From contig CAYJAB010000004.1 of assembly GCA_964368305.1 (NCBI GenBank), positions 23,707 to 87,706 on the forward strand: a DNA stretch of 64,000 nt. Reading direction: 5' to 3'. Origin of the DNA: CAYJAB01 sp964368305. GTDB lineage: Bacteria; Bacillota_I; Bacilli_A; Erysipelotrichales; Erysipelotrichaceae. Of the stretch, positions 32,554 through 40,998 are shown one piece after another; within the stretch, counting starts at the first letter, position 1; every line of letters starts with the position of its first letter. Both the position numbers and the translations under genes were made by a program. A model generated the notes under the pieces. It was not told the DNA's origin, ran no database searches, and saw only the letters and a program-made list of their open reading frames with translations.

Positions 32554-33860
32554 TAATCTTTTTTCCTCGCAATCATTTTAATTGGCGTCCCACTAAAACC
32601 AAACGCCTCTCTTAATCTATTTTCTAAATATCTTTGATATGAAAAATGCATCAATGTTGGATCATTTACAAACAATACAAAAGTCGGTGGTGCAATCGCC
32701 ACTTGTGAAGCATACAATATCTTCATTCTTTTCCCATTGTGCGTAGGTGCCGGTGTAAATGATTGTGCATCCATTATTACTTCATTCAATACATTTGTAG
32801 CAATTCTTAAAGTACTATATTTATACACTTCTTCAATCATTGGCAATAATGTGTGAATTCTTTGTTTACTCAATGCACTTACAAACACAATAGGTGCATA
32901 ACTTAAATATAAGAAATGTGTTCTAATTTTTTCAATAATAGCATTCATTGTCTTATCATCTTTTTCAACAGCATCCCATTTATTATAAACAATAATAATT
33001 GGTTTTCCTGCCTCATGTGCATATCCAGCAACATGTTTATCTTGCTCACGAATACCAGCTATACCGTCAATCACAAAAAGGACTACATCACTTCTTTCAA
33101 TAGCAGACATCGCTCTCAATACAGAATATTTTTCAATATTTTCATACACTTTTCCACGTTTTCTAATACCAGCTGTATCAATAACAACATACTCTTTGTC
33201 TTCTTTTTTAAACGGCGTATCTATCGCATCTCGTGTTGTGCCTTCAATATCACTAACGATTACACGTTCTTGATTTAAAATTGCATTTACAAGTGAACTT
33301 TTACCAACATTTGGCTGACCAATGATCGCAAACTTTAACATTCCATCATAGTCATTGTAAACCTGACCTTTAAACGATTCTATAACGGCATCTAATGTAT
33401 CTCCAATCCCAATCCCATGCACTGCACTTACTGCAATTGGATCTCCAAGTCCTAATCCATAAAACTCATATGTGTTAGGTAAAAATGCAACATCATCTAC
33501 TTTATTTACAACTAAAATAATTGGTTTATTGCTTTTTCTTAAAAGTCTGGCAATATATTCATCATCTGGTGTAATTCCATCGTTTCCATTCACAACAAAA
33601 ATAATAGTATTTGCCTCTTCAATCGCAATATCTACCTGCATTTTAATTTCTTTTTGAAATGGTTGATCTAATAATTGAATTCCTCCAGTATCAATAATTC
33701 TAAATTCTTTTGTTAACCAGCTAGCTTTTCCGTAAATACGGTCTCTTGTAACACCTGGTGTATCTTCAATAATAGAAACTCTTTCTCCAAGTAATCTGTT
33801 AAAAATAGTTGATTTTCCTACATTTGGTCTACCTACTATTGCTACTATTCCATCTATCAT
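32553..33860 (-). CDS. der: Ribosome biogenesis GTPase Der (EngA)
   Basis: Essential GTPase for 50S subunit assembly. Two tandem GTPase domains are visible: G1 GRPNVGKS near residue 10 with DTPGV and NKVD, and G1 GQPNVGKS near 180 with DTAGI and NKWD. A C-terminal KH-like domain (about 350-435) ends in GTPIKMIARKK. Length (435) is normal. It starts one base after the cmk stop and overlaps gpsA by one base. Confidence 0.95.
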   Translation of the reverse strand: MIDGIVAIVGRPNVGKSTIFNRLLGERVSIIEDTPGVTRDRIYGKASWLTKEFRIIDTGGIQLLDQPFQKEIKMQVDIAIEEANTIIFVVNGNDGITPDDEYIARLLRKSNKPIILVVNKVDDVAFLPNTYEFYGLGLGDPIAVSAVHGIGIGDTLDAVIESFKGQVYNDYDGMLKFAIIGQPNVGKSSLVNAILNQERVIVSDIEGTTRDAIDTPFKKEDKEYVVIDTAGIRKRGKVYENIEKYSVLRAMSAIERSDVVLFVIDGIAGIREQDKHVAGYAHEAGKPIIIVYNKWDAVEKDDKTMNAIIEKIRTHFLYLSYAPIVFVSALSKQRIHTLLPMIEEVYKYSTLRIATNVLNEVIMDAQSFTPAPTHNGKRMKILYASQVAIAPPTFVLFVNDPTLMHFSYQRYLENRLREAFGFSGTPIKMIARKKD

Positions 33861-33861
33861 A

Positions 33862-34530
33862 CTAAACCTCCTTATTTATTTTTAATGATGCAAGCTCTAA
33901 AATCTTATCTACAACTTGATCAATATTCATGTCTGATGTATCAATTAATACTGCATCGTCAGCCTGTTTTAAAGGAGAACATTCCCTATTCATATCTTGA
34001 TAATCTCTTTTTTCGATTTCTTCTTTAAGTTTTTGATAATCAGAATCTATATTCTTACTTTTATTCTCATCATAACGACGTTTTGCGCGAGAATCGCTTG
34101 ATGCAGTTTGATAAATCTTCAACTCTGCATCTGTCAGTACAACTGTTCCAATATCTCTTCCATCAAGAATAAATCCTTTTTCTTTTGACATCTCTTGCTG
34201 TCTTTTTACTAATTCTTCTCTAACTCTAGCATTTGCACTTACATTGGATGCTGCAAGTGATAGTTCATTTGTACGTATTTTACTTGTAACGTCTTGTTCA
34301 TCCAAAAACACACGGCCTTGTGCATCAAGACGTATTACTGTAGTTTCAATCATTTTCATAATACGATCGATATCCATTAAATCAATATTCATTTGTTGCG
34401 CCTTATAAGCCACACAGCGATACATTGCCCCTGTATCTAAATGAATATAATTTAACTTACTTGCAATCTTTTTAGCAACTGTACTTTTCCCAGCAGCACT
34501 TGGTCCATCGATAGCAATATTAATTTTCAT
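33862..34530 (-). CDS. cmk: Cytidylate kinase
   Basis: Phosphorylates CMP and dCMP. The P-loop GPSAAGKST begins at residue 9, LDTGAMYRC follows, and RDIGTVV and the SRAKRRYDE lid region are conserved. I place the start at 34530, where the ATG overlaps the TAA of the upstream gene and AAGAGG lies nine bases upstream. The longer frame to 34560 would overlap that gene by 31 bases without need. Length is then 222, normal for the family. Confidence 0.93.
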   Translation of the reverse strand: MKINIAIDGPSAAGKSTVAKKIASKLNYIHLDTGAMYRCVAYKAQQMNIDLMDIDRIMKMIETTVIRLDAQGRVFLDEQDVTSKIRTNELSLAASNVSANARVREELVKRQQEMSKEKGFILDGRDIGTVVLTDAELKIYQTASSDSRAKRRYDENKSKNIDSDYQKLKEEIEKRDYQDMNRECSPLKQADDAVLIDTSDMNIDQVVDKILELASLKINKEV

Positions 34531-35279
34531 TAAATTGAACCTCTTGTTGTAAGCGCCCAATAAATCGCAACAGCAATAATCACAATCAATGCAATTACTA
34601 AAAAGACTAAAATTAAATTAAGCAATTTATTTGTATTACTTACCTTTTCACTCATTTCATCCAAATCTTCTTCATATTCTTCAATTTGAACTTTTAAGCG
34701 TTGTGTTTCTTCCATAACTTTCTCACGAAGATTTCTTTCTTCTTGTAGTTGTTGTTCATAGTTTTCTTTTTCAATACTTTCTTGAATCACAACTTCCTCA
34801 GTTACATCGTCATCATCTGCTCCATTTAAAAATTTCATAATATGTGATTTAATACTATTTTTAGTTTCTTCATCTGATACAACCATATCTTCAACTAAAA
34901 GTGGTTCTATATCTTCTTGAACTATAGGTTTCACAACTTTGCCATTAATCTCACTTAAAATATTCATTTGTGTATTATCAAAAGTTCTTAACCCTTTACG
35001 AATATTATATTTTTTTACTTCTTCAATTACTTCATCTAAATATTCATTATGAAAAACAGGTTCTTGCGGTGTTGTCGTATTTTCAAAAGAACGCTTTCTA
35101 ATGTGTGCTGCATCTACAGTATCTTTAGTTACATCTACAGCTTTAAACTCAGTTGGCTCTAATTGATTTAACTTATTCGCAATATTTGAAAAAGATTCTG
35201 TGTGTCTATTTTCTTCAGTATTTGTTTGAATTTGATTTCTTAAATTTTCATATTTTTTTAATCTTGATGGTTGGCTCAT
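34530..35279 (-). CDS. Membrane-anchored coiled-coil protein, unknown function
   Basis: Not recognised. Of 249 residues, a charged, low-complexity cytoplasmic part spans about 1-165, a coiled coil about 168-215 (EKENYEQQLQEERNLREKV and on) and one membrane helix about 219-241, with a very short tail outside. There is no signal peptide. The ATG at 35279 has GGAGGA six bases upstream; a TTG at 35285 is too close to that site. It heads the cmk-der-gpsA-PPTase run and overlaps cmk by one base. The shape recalls membrane-tethered division or signalling adaptors, but no homology supports that. Confidence 0.75.
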   Translation of the reverse strand: MSQPSRLKKYENLRNQIQTNTEENRHTESFSNIANKLNQLEPTEFKAVDVTKDTVDAAHIRKRSFENTTTPQEPVFHNEYLDEVIEEVKKYNIRKGLRTFDNTQMNILSEINGKVVKPIVQEDIEPLLVEDMVVSDEETKNSIKSHIMKFLNGADDDDVTEEVVIQESIEKENYEQQLQEERNLREKVMEETQRLKVQIEEYEEDLDEMSEKVSNTNKLLNLILVFLVIALIVIIAVAIYWALTTRGSI

Positions 35280-35305
35280 GATCAATCCTCCTAAGTCTAT
35301 ACTAT

Positions 35306-35314
35306 ATTATATCA
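35306..35314 (-). promoter_or_regulatory. Extended -10 promoter of the coiled-coil protein-cmk-der-gpsA run
   Basis: The minus strand reads TGATATAAT, with the hexamer at 35306-35311, 27 bases before the ATG. No good -35 is visible. Confidence 0.5.
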
Positions 35315-35621
35315 AATTTTACCTGTAAAAGGAAAAAATAAAGCGATAAATACACGAAAAATCTAATAAAAAAAGACCGTATTTATACAATTTCTTTCAT
35401 TATACCAAATTTAGAAATAACTAATGTAGTTTACCTCTTTTTTTAGAAAAAGACAAGAAAATGTGATTATTGAATTCTATAATAAATAAAAACCAGTTAT
35501 TTAGGTCATATTTTAAAAAAATCTTTAATATCCATTTTTACAAAAAAACAACTTGTCCTAAAATATTTAATGCTTCATTATAATTATACATGTTAATTTT
35601 ATATTAACTTGAGAATCTTTT
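35315..35621. other. AT-rich intergenic stretch without a recognised gene
   Basis: This is part of the 560-bp gap between the cmk operon promoter and ribU. I see no ORF with a ribosome site, no RNA gene and no strong hairpin with a T-run. The only structure is the small palindrome GTTAAT-TTTAT-ATTAAC (about 35592-35608), next to a TATAAT hexamer near 35579, which could be a promoter for the tiny ORF that follows. Confidence 0.5.
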
Positions 35622-35828
35622 ATGAAAAAATCAAAACTTTGGATGATGCATTGTTTCGCTATGATTACAATAGCAACCAGTTTTTATTTAATTAGCTGTA
35701 AGGCAGCAAATAGTAAAGTAAAAAACACATCTTCCAACTTACAAACAGACACATTTTATGCACTTATTATTTCACTAATGAAGGTAAAAATAGTACTATT
35801 AGTAGAAAAAAATAATCTCATTAAATAA
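35622..35828 (+). CDS. Possible tiny lipoprotein or decayed gene
   Basis: A 68-codon frame starts MKKSKLWMMH and has a hydrophobic stretch ending LISC followed by Lys, which fits a lipobox at Cys26. The rest (about 42 residues) has no recognisable domain and is partly hydrophobic again. There is no clear Shine-Dalgarno sequence before the ATG, and the frame runs against the direction of its neighbours. It may be a small lipoprotein, a remnant of a larger gene, or chance. Confidence 0.25.
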   Translation: MKKSKLWMMHCFAMITIATSFYLISCKAANSKVKNTSSNLQTDTFYALIISLMKVKIVLLVEKNNLIK

Positions 35829-35830
35829 AT

Positions 35831-35867
35831 AAAAAAAACTGACATTGTATTAAAGTATCAGCTTTTT
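35831..35867 (-). terminator. Terminator after ribU
   Basis: On the minus strand CTGATA and TGTCAG arms (one G-T pair) close a loop and are followed by eight T. It lies directly after the ribU stop. Confidence 0.65.
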
Positions 35868-35875
35868 ATGTAGTC

Positions 35876-36430
35876 TTAATTTTGATTGTATGATTTCACA
35901 ATCGATTTAACTTTTGGATATAAGAAGTATACAACTATAGAAATTAAAAATCCTCTTAATAAATTAAACGGGAAAAATGTAGATATGATTACAGGGATTC
36001 TTAAGCTTTCTTCCATACCATAAAGTGGTAATGTAATGTAGTAATTTACAAATCCCATTACAATCGCACTAAATACAGTTGCGAACACCATTGATGGAAT
36101 AATAAACTTTTTATAATTTTTACGTGCTATATAGCTTACTGGAATTAAATATGCAATCCCAGCAAGGAAATTTGCAATTTCTCCACTTGCTGCTGGCTCT
36201 TTAGAAATAAAAATAAAATGAAGAACATTTTTAATCGCTTCAACAATTACACCTGCAACAGGTCCTAGTGATATCGCAGTAAAAATTGCTGGAATATCAC
36301 TAAAATCAATTTTCAAAAATGGTGCTGCTGGAAATAAAAATCCAACAGGTAATTCAAAATAATACAAGACAAATGAAAGTCCTGACATCACGCTAATCAG
36401 CGTCAAATACTTTAGTTTTTTTGTTTTCAT
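35876..36430 (-). CDS. ribU: Riboflavin ECF transporter substrate-binding protein RibU
   Basis: S component of an energy-coupling-factor importer for riboflavin. The 184 residues form about six helices. Family features are FLFPAAPFLKIDFSDIPAIF, GPVAGVIVEAIKNVLHF and FNLLRGFLIS near the end. The FMN riboswitch in its leader supports the substrate. The shared ATPase/EcfT module is not in this window. A strong AGGAGG site comes right after the riboswitch terminator. It works with RibF (2354-3286), which turns the imported riboflavin into FMN and FAD. Confidence 0.93.
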   Translation of the reverse strand: MKTKKLKYLTLISVMSGLSFVLYYFELPVGFLFPAAPFLKIDFSDIPAIFTAISLGPVAGVIVEAIKNVLHFIFISKEPAASGEIANFLAGIAYLIPVSYIARKNYKKFIIPSMVFATVFSAIVMGFVNYYITLPLYGMEESLRIPVIISTFFPFNLLRGFLISIVVYFLYPKVKSIVKSYNQN

Positions 36431-36443
36431 ATGTACCTCCTAA

Positions 36444-36469
36444 AATAAAAAAACCGGAATTCTCCGGGC
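36444..36469 (-). terminator. Terminator of the FMN riboswitch
   Basis: The minus-strand stem CCGGA-GAAT-TCCGG is followed by seven T, ATTTT, and then the ribU ribosome site. It is the expected OFF structure when FMN is bound. Confidence 0.8.
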
Positions 36470-36486
36470 TACCACAAAAAGGAAAT

Positions 36487-36601
36487 GTACTCCTTCTTTC
36501 ATCCAGACTTTACTGTCGCCACTGGAATTTAACCAGTTCAACCTAATATTAGGCTCGCGGGGTATACCGCCGGTCGGGAATTTCACCCTGCCCTGAAGTA
36601 C
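36487..36601 (-). promoter_or_regulatory. FMN riboswitch (RFN element)
   Basis: On the minus strand the classic conserved pieces appear in order: CTTCAGGGCAGGGTGAAATT, CCCGACCGGCGGT, AGCC, GCGA, AACTGGT, CCAGTGGCGACAGT, AAAGTCTGGATG and GAAGG. The closing stem GTACTTC (36595-36601) pairs with GGAGTAC (36487-36493). It controls ribU by a downstream terminator, so riboflavin uptake stops when FMN is plentiful. Confidence 0.96.
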
Positions 36602-36605
36602 TTAC

Positions 36606-36634
36606 ATCATACATTACAATAAGATAAAAAACAA
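36606..36634 (-). promoter_or_regulatory. Promoter of the FMN riboswitch-ribU transcript
   Basis: TTGTTT (36629-36634), a 17-base spacer and TATGAT (36606-36611) lie on the minus strand, just upstream of the aptamer's first stem. Confidence 0.55.
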
Positions 36635-36644
36635 GTATTATACA

Positions 36645-36679
36645 TAAAAAAAATGTCTTAAATCAATAAGACATTTTTT
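36645..36679 (-). terminator. Bidirectional terminator after polC
   Basis: AAAAATGTCTTA and TAAGACATTTTT arms (about 14 bp) enclose the loop AATCAA, with T-runs in both directions. It ends the long recG-to-polC run. Confidence 0.8.
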
Positions 36680-36680
36680 C

Positions 36681-39600
36681 TTAAAATAAGGACATTTGAT
36701 TTTCATCCTCAAGATCACTAAGCGCTTGAAGAATATCCAGTTTTTTAGTTAAAGTAGAAGAAAGCTGTGTTCTATTTTGAAGGTCTTCTTTAGATAAGAA
36801 TGTTCTTTCTTTTCTTGCAGCTACAATACTTTTGGCAACGTTTTCTCCTAAGCCATCAATCGAAGTAAATGGTGGTATGATAACTTTTTCATCATTTGGA
36901 TCCACTAAGAATTTAGTAGCGTCAGACTTATATAAATCAATATTGCTGAATCGATATCCTCTAAGTGCCATTTCATAGGCAACTTCAAGCATAGAAACTA
37001 AATCTTCATCCTTTTTAGTAATTGTTTTCTTTAACTCAAAATTATTCATACGATTAATAATATCATCAAGTTTAGCTTTTATGACTTCTTTTCCCTTAAC
37101 CATCGTTTCAATATCATATGCATTACATCTTAATGTAAAGTATGCAGCATAATAATAATGTGGATAGTACACTTTAAACCAAGCAACTCTTACAGACATG
37201 ATTACATATGCAACCGCATGTGCTTTTGGAAACATGTACTTAATCTTAATGCAAGAATCAATATACCACTGCGGTACATTGTATTGCTTCATAAGATCTA
37301 TCCACTCAGGTCTTAATCCTTTTCCTTTACGTACAGACTCCATGATATCAAATGATGATTTAGATGGAAGACCTTTTAAAATCAAATAAGACATAATATC
37401 ATCTCTACATCCAATAACTTCGTCAAATGGAATATTATTTTTAATTAAGTCCGCCGCATTGTTTAACCATACATCCGTTCCATGACTTAATCCAGATATT
37501 TTTAATAATCCTGAAAAATTATGAGGTTTTGTATCCACTAACATTTTTCTTACAAACGCCGTTCCAAACTCGGGTATCCCCAATGCTCCTGTTTTTTCAG
37601 TATATCCCCTGCTATCTAAGTTTAAAGCATCAATGCTGTTAAACAAGGAAAGCACTTTTGGATCATTCATTGGTATTTTTGTTACATCTAATCCTGACAT
37701 ATCTTCATACATTTTCATTACAGTAGGATCTACATGTCCTAAAATATCTAGTTTTAAGACATTTTGATCGATATCATGAAACTCAAAGTGAGTCGTTTTC
37801 CATTCACTTTCCTTATTATTTGCAGGATATTGAACAGGAGTAAAATCATGTACATCCATATCTTTTGGTATAACAACGATCCCACCTGGATGCTGTCCTG
37901 TTGTTCTTTTTACTCCAGCACATGCTTTTGATAAGAAATCCTTTTGTGCAGCTTTTACTTTAGATTCTAAGCCTTTTTCTTCAATGTACCCTGAAACATA
38001 TCCATATGCTGTTTTATCCGCAACTGTACCGACTGTACCCGCCTTAAATACATTTTCATCTCCAAAAATTTCTTTGGTATATGCATGTGCAAACTCTTGA
38101 TAATCTCCAGAGAAATTCAAATCAATATCTGGAACTTTATCTCCATCAAATCCAAGGAAGGTCTCAAAAGGAATATTTTGACCATCCCCTTTCATTAAAG
38201 TAGAACATTTAGGGCACTCTTTTCCTTGTAAATCATATCCACTACTTACACTACCATCCTCAAAAAATTCTGAGTGCTGACAATTTGGACAAACATAGTG
38301 TGGTACAAGTGGATTAACTTCCGTAATCTTTGCCATCGTTGCAGCAAAACTACTTCCTACTGAACCACGAGATCCTACAAGATATCCATTTTCTCTAGAT
38401 TTTTTAACTAATAAATATGAAATATAATAAATTACACCATATCCATTTCCAATAATTGATTTAAGTTCTTTTTCTAGACGCGCTTCTATAATTTCAGGCA
38501 ACACTTCACCATAAATAGAATGTGCTGTTTCATAACAAATTCTTTTTAAATCATCTATTGCACCATCAATATGTGGTTTATATAAATCATCTTTAATAGG
38601 TTTAACATTTTCAATTTGACGATTGATTAGCTGAGGATTTTTTATTACTAAGTCATTTGCTAGTTTTAATGGCAAATAACTAAAATCTCTTAGCATTTCA
38701 TCTGTTGTTTTAAAATACTGATCAGGAGTCTTATTCGCACGTCTTCTATCTGTATCATATATATACAGTGGATGACGCATACCACCTATTCCCTGAGCGT
38801 TTATATATACATCTCGATAAACTTTATCTTCAGGGTTTAAAAAATGAACATCTCCTGTAGCAACTACAATTTTATCTAACTTTTGAGCAGTTTCAATTAT
38901 ATTAATTAAAATTTCTTTTAATCGATCTACACTACTCACACTATGATTCTCAACCAAAGGACGATAATTTTCTAATGGTTGTATTTCAATATAATCATAA
39001 AAAGAAATCGCTTTTTCTAGATCGCTTTGAGAACGATTTGCGGCTATTTCATAAATTTCTCCATTATAACAACTACTTCCAATTAGTAAATGTTCTCTAT
39101 ATTGTTCTAAAACAGATCTTGGTATTTTAGCCTCCATGACACTTGATTTTACAGATAAATAGTCAGTGTGAGACAAAGTGATTAATTTAAATAAATCCTT
39201 TAAACCAAAATCATTTTTTACAAGCACATTTACATGACGACTTTTTTCTTTCAAAAATGCATTTTGATCTTGCAGTTTTTGAATATCTGTTAATGTCTTG
39301 CAATTTAAATTTCGACACTCTTGCAACATCTTAATAAATACAGAAAGTAAAACCTCAGCATCATAATCTGCTCTATGCGCTACATCTTCATCATACACAA
39401 TCTTAAAAAATCTTGCGACTTTTCCAAGTTTATGACTTTTACGATCTGCAAATATTGATCTTGAAAGCGCTAATGTATCAATCACCGTATTTTTTAAAGG
39501 TGAATATCCTAATCTTAGTAAGTTCATTTGCATAAATCCCATATCAAATTCAGCATTATGTGCTACTAAAACAGCATCTGAGAAAAACTCAATAATGCGT

Positions 39601-40988
39601 GGCATAATTTCTTCAATAGAAGGTGCTTTTTCAACATCCATCTGAGTAATTCCAGTTAATTTTGTCGTAAATGCACTGATTTTTCTGTTTGGATTAATAA
39701 ATGATTGAAAACGATCAATTACTTCATTCCCTTTCATTTTAACCGCACCAATTTCAATTATTGCATCTGTCTCACTTGATAATCCTGTTGTTTCAAGGTC
39801 ATATATTACATAAGTTTGATCCAATTCATTGTTTTGAATATTTTTGACAATTGTAAATTCTGTGTCAACCATATTCATTTCCACACCATAAATTATTTTA
39901 AAATCACGGTCTTTATCTTTACTAGCTAATTTTTTATAACAGCGATATGCTGCAGGAAAAGATTGAACAACCATATGATCTGTAATCGCAATTGCATTAT
40001 GACCAAAATTATATGCTTGCATAATTAAATCTTCGACATCAACAACACCATCCATCTCACTTTTTTTAGTATGTGCATGTAGTTCAATACGTTTTTCTTT
40101 TGCTTCATCTTTTCTTTCATCTGTATTTTTTGATATTGTCAGATGATGTAAATTTAAGACCAAATCACGCGAATACTTATCATGTAAAACACTTCCATAA
40201 GCAATAATATAATCCCCTGTATGCAATTCATTCATTACTTCTTTTGTGAAACTTTTATTTTCGAATCGTTTTAGTGTAATTGCATCTGTTTTATCAGTTA
40301 CAGAAATTGTTTGAATTAGTTTACCCGTTTTAGCAATTTCGCGATTATCAATATCAAAAACCATACCACTTATTTTTACATACTCAATTTCATCTTCGAT
40401 ATCAACTATATTTACTTTTGTATATTTATTTTCATTTTGCTTTTTAGAAGTATATTCTCTTACCTTTACTTCAGGTTGTTCTGTTTGTTCTAATGGTTTT
40501 TTCACAAATATTTTTTCAGAATCATCCACTCTAACCTTTTTACTAAATACATGAATCATTCCAACTGTTTTTAAAAATTCATATAACTCCGCTTCATCAA
40601 TACATGATTGTTCTAAAATTTCTTGATTTAAAAATAAACAAGTCACATTAGAATCATCAATTGTATATAGTGTTGATTTATAATAGTTTATTTTATCATT
40701 AGAATCATAATAATATTGAATATAGCTAGCCAAATCAATCGGATTTATACTGTAGTCTAAAACAGACAAGTTTAAAAGCACACTTAAATTTAAGTGTGAT
40801 TCTAAAATACTCTTTAGCTTTTTATACAAATTAAGAGGTAATACTTTTTTAACTTGTATCTCTAAAACAACTTTATTAAATGACTTATAAAGTGTTACAT
40901 TTAAAATAGAGGATTCATCTAAATACTCAAGCTCATTGCTTGTGAATTCAGTACAATCTATTACTTCAAACAATTGATTTAATAGCAT
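36681..40988 (-). CDS. polC: DNA polymerase III, PolC type (Gram-positive replicase)
   Basis: Main replicative polymerase of low-GC Gram-positives, 1435 residues. An N-terminal region (1-190) is followed by an OB-fold (about 200-290) and a PHP domain beginning ELHAHTKKSEMDG (about 302). A DEDD proofreading exonuclease is inserted in the PHP (VIYDLETTGLSSE at about 394, HNAEFDM, HRADYDAE). The polymerase core has PDIDLNFSGDYQ and a zinc-binding CPNC...CPKC pair. It ends DENQMSLF, where QMSLF fits a beta-clamp-binding motif. It is preceded by nfnB, with an AGGAG site, and followed by a strong terminator. DnaE is encoded at the right edge of the window. Confidence 0.96.
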   Translation of the reverse strand: MLLNQLFEVIDCTEFTSNELEYLDESSILNVTLYKSFNKVVLEIQVKKVLPLNLYKKLKSILESHLNLSVLLNLSVLDYSINPIDLASYIQYYYDSNDKINYYKSTLYTIDDSNVTCLFLNQEILEQSCIDEAELYEFLKTVGMIHVFSKKVRVDDSEKIFVKKPLEQTEQPEVKVREYTSKKQNENKYTKVNIVDIEDEIEYVKISGMVFDIDNREIAKTGKLIQTISVTDKTDAITLKRFENKSFTKEVMNELHTGDYIIAYGSVLHDKYSRDLVLNLHHLTISKNTDERKDEAKEKRIELHAHTKKSEMDGVVDVEDLIMQAYNFGHNAIAITDHMVVQSFPAAYRCYKKLASKDKDRDFKIIYGVEMNMVDTEFTIVKNIQNNELDQTYVIYDLETTGLSSETDAIIEIGAVKMKGNEVIDRFQSFINPNRKISAFTTKLTGITQMDVEKAPSIEEIMPRIIEFFSDAVLVAHNAEFDMGFMQMNLLRLGYSPLKNTVIDTLALSRSIFADRKSHKLGKVARFFKIVYDEDVAHRADYDAEVLLSVFIKMLQECRNLNCKTLTDIQKLQDQNAFLKEKSRHVNVLVKNDFGLKDLFKLITLSHTDYLSVKSSVMEAKIPRSVLEQYREHLLIGSSCYNGEIYEIAANRSQSDLEKAISFYDYIEIQPLENYRPLVENHSVSSVDRLKEILINIIETAQKLDKIVVATGDVHFLNPEDKVYRDVYINAQGIGGMRHPLYIYDTDRRRANKTPDQYFKTTDEMLRDFSYLPLKLANDLVIKNPQLINRQIENVKPIKDDLYKPHIDGAIDDLKRICYETAHSIYGEVLPEIIEARLEKELKSIIGNGYGVIYYISYLLVKKSRENGYLVGSRGSVGSSFAATMAKITEVNPLVPHYVCPNCQHSEFFEDGSVSSGYDLQGKECPKCSTLMKGDGQNIPFETFLGFDGDKVPDIDLNFSGDYQEFAHAYTKEIFGDENVFKAGTVGTVADKTAYGYVSGYIEEKGLESKVKAAQKDFLSKACAGVKRTTGQHPGGIVVIPKDMDVHDFTPVQYPANNKESEWKTTHFEFHDIDQNVLKLDILGHVDPTVMKMYEDMSGLDVTKIPMNDPKVLSLFNSIDALNLDSRGYTEKTGALGIPEFGTAFVRKMLVDTKPHNFSGLLKISGLSHGTDVWLNNAADLIKNNIPFDEVIGCRDDIMSYLILKGLPSKSSFDIMESVRKGKGLRPEWIDLMKQYNVPQWYIDSCIKIKYMFPKAHAVAYVIMSVRVAWFKVYYPHYYYAAYFTLRCNAYDIETMVKGKEVIKAKLDDIINRMNNFELKKTITKKDEDLVSMLEVAYEMALRGYRFSNIDLYKSDATKFLVDPNDEKVIIPPFTSIDGLGENVAKSIVAARKERTFLSKEDLQNRTQLSSTLTKKLDILQALSDLEDENQMSLF

Positions 40989-40998
40989 AATATTACTC

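Noticed and set aside
35340..35830. CRISPR-like or small RNA locus in the AT-rich gap
   Set aside because: No repeated units and no strong hairpin with a T-run were found on reading both strands.
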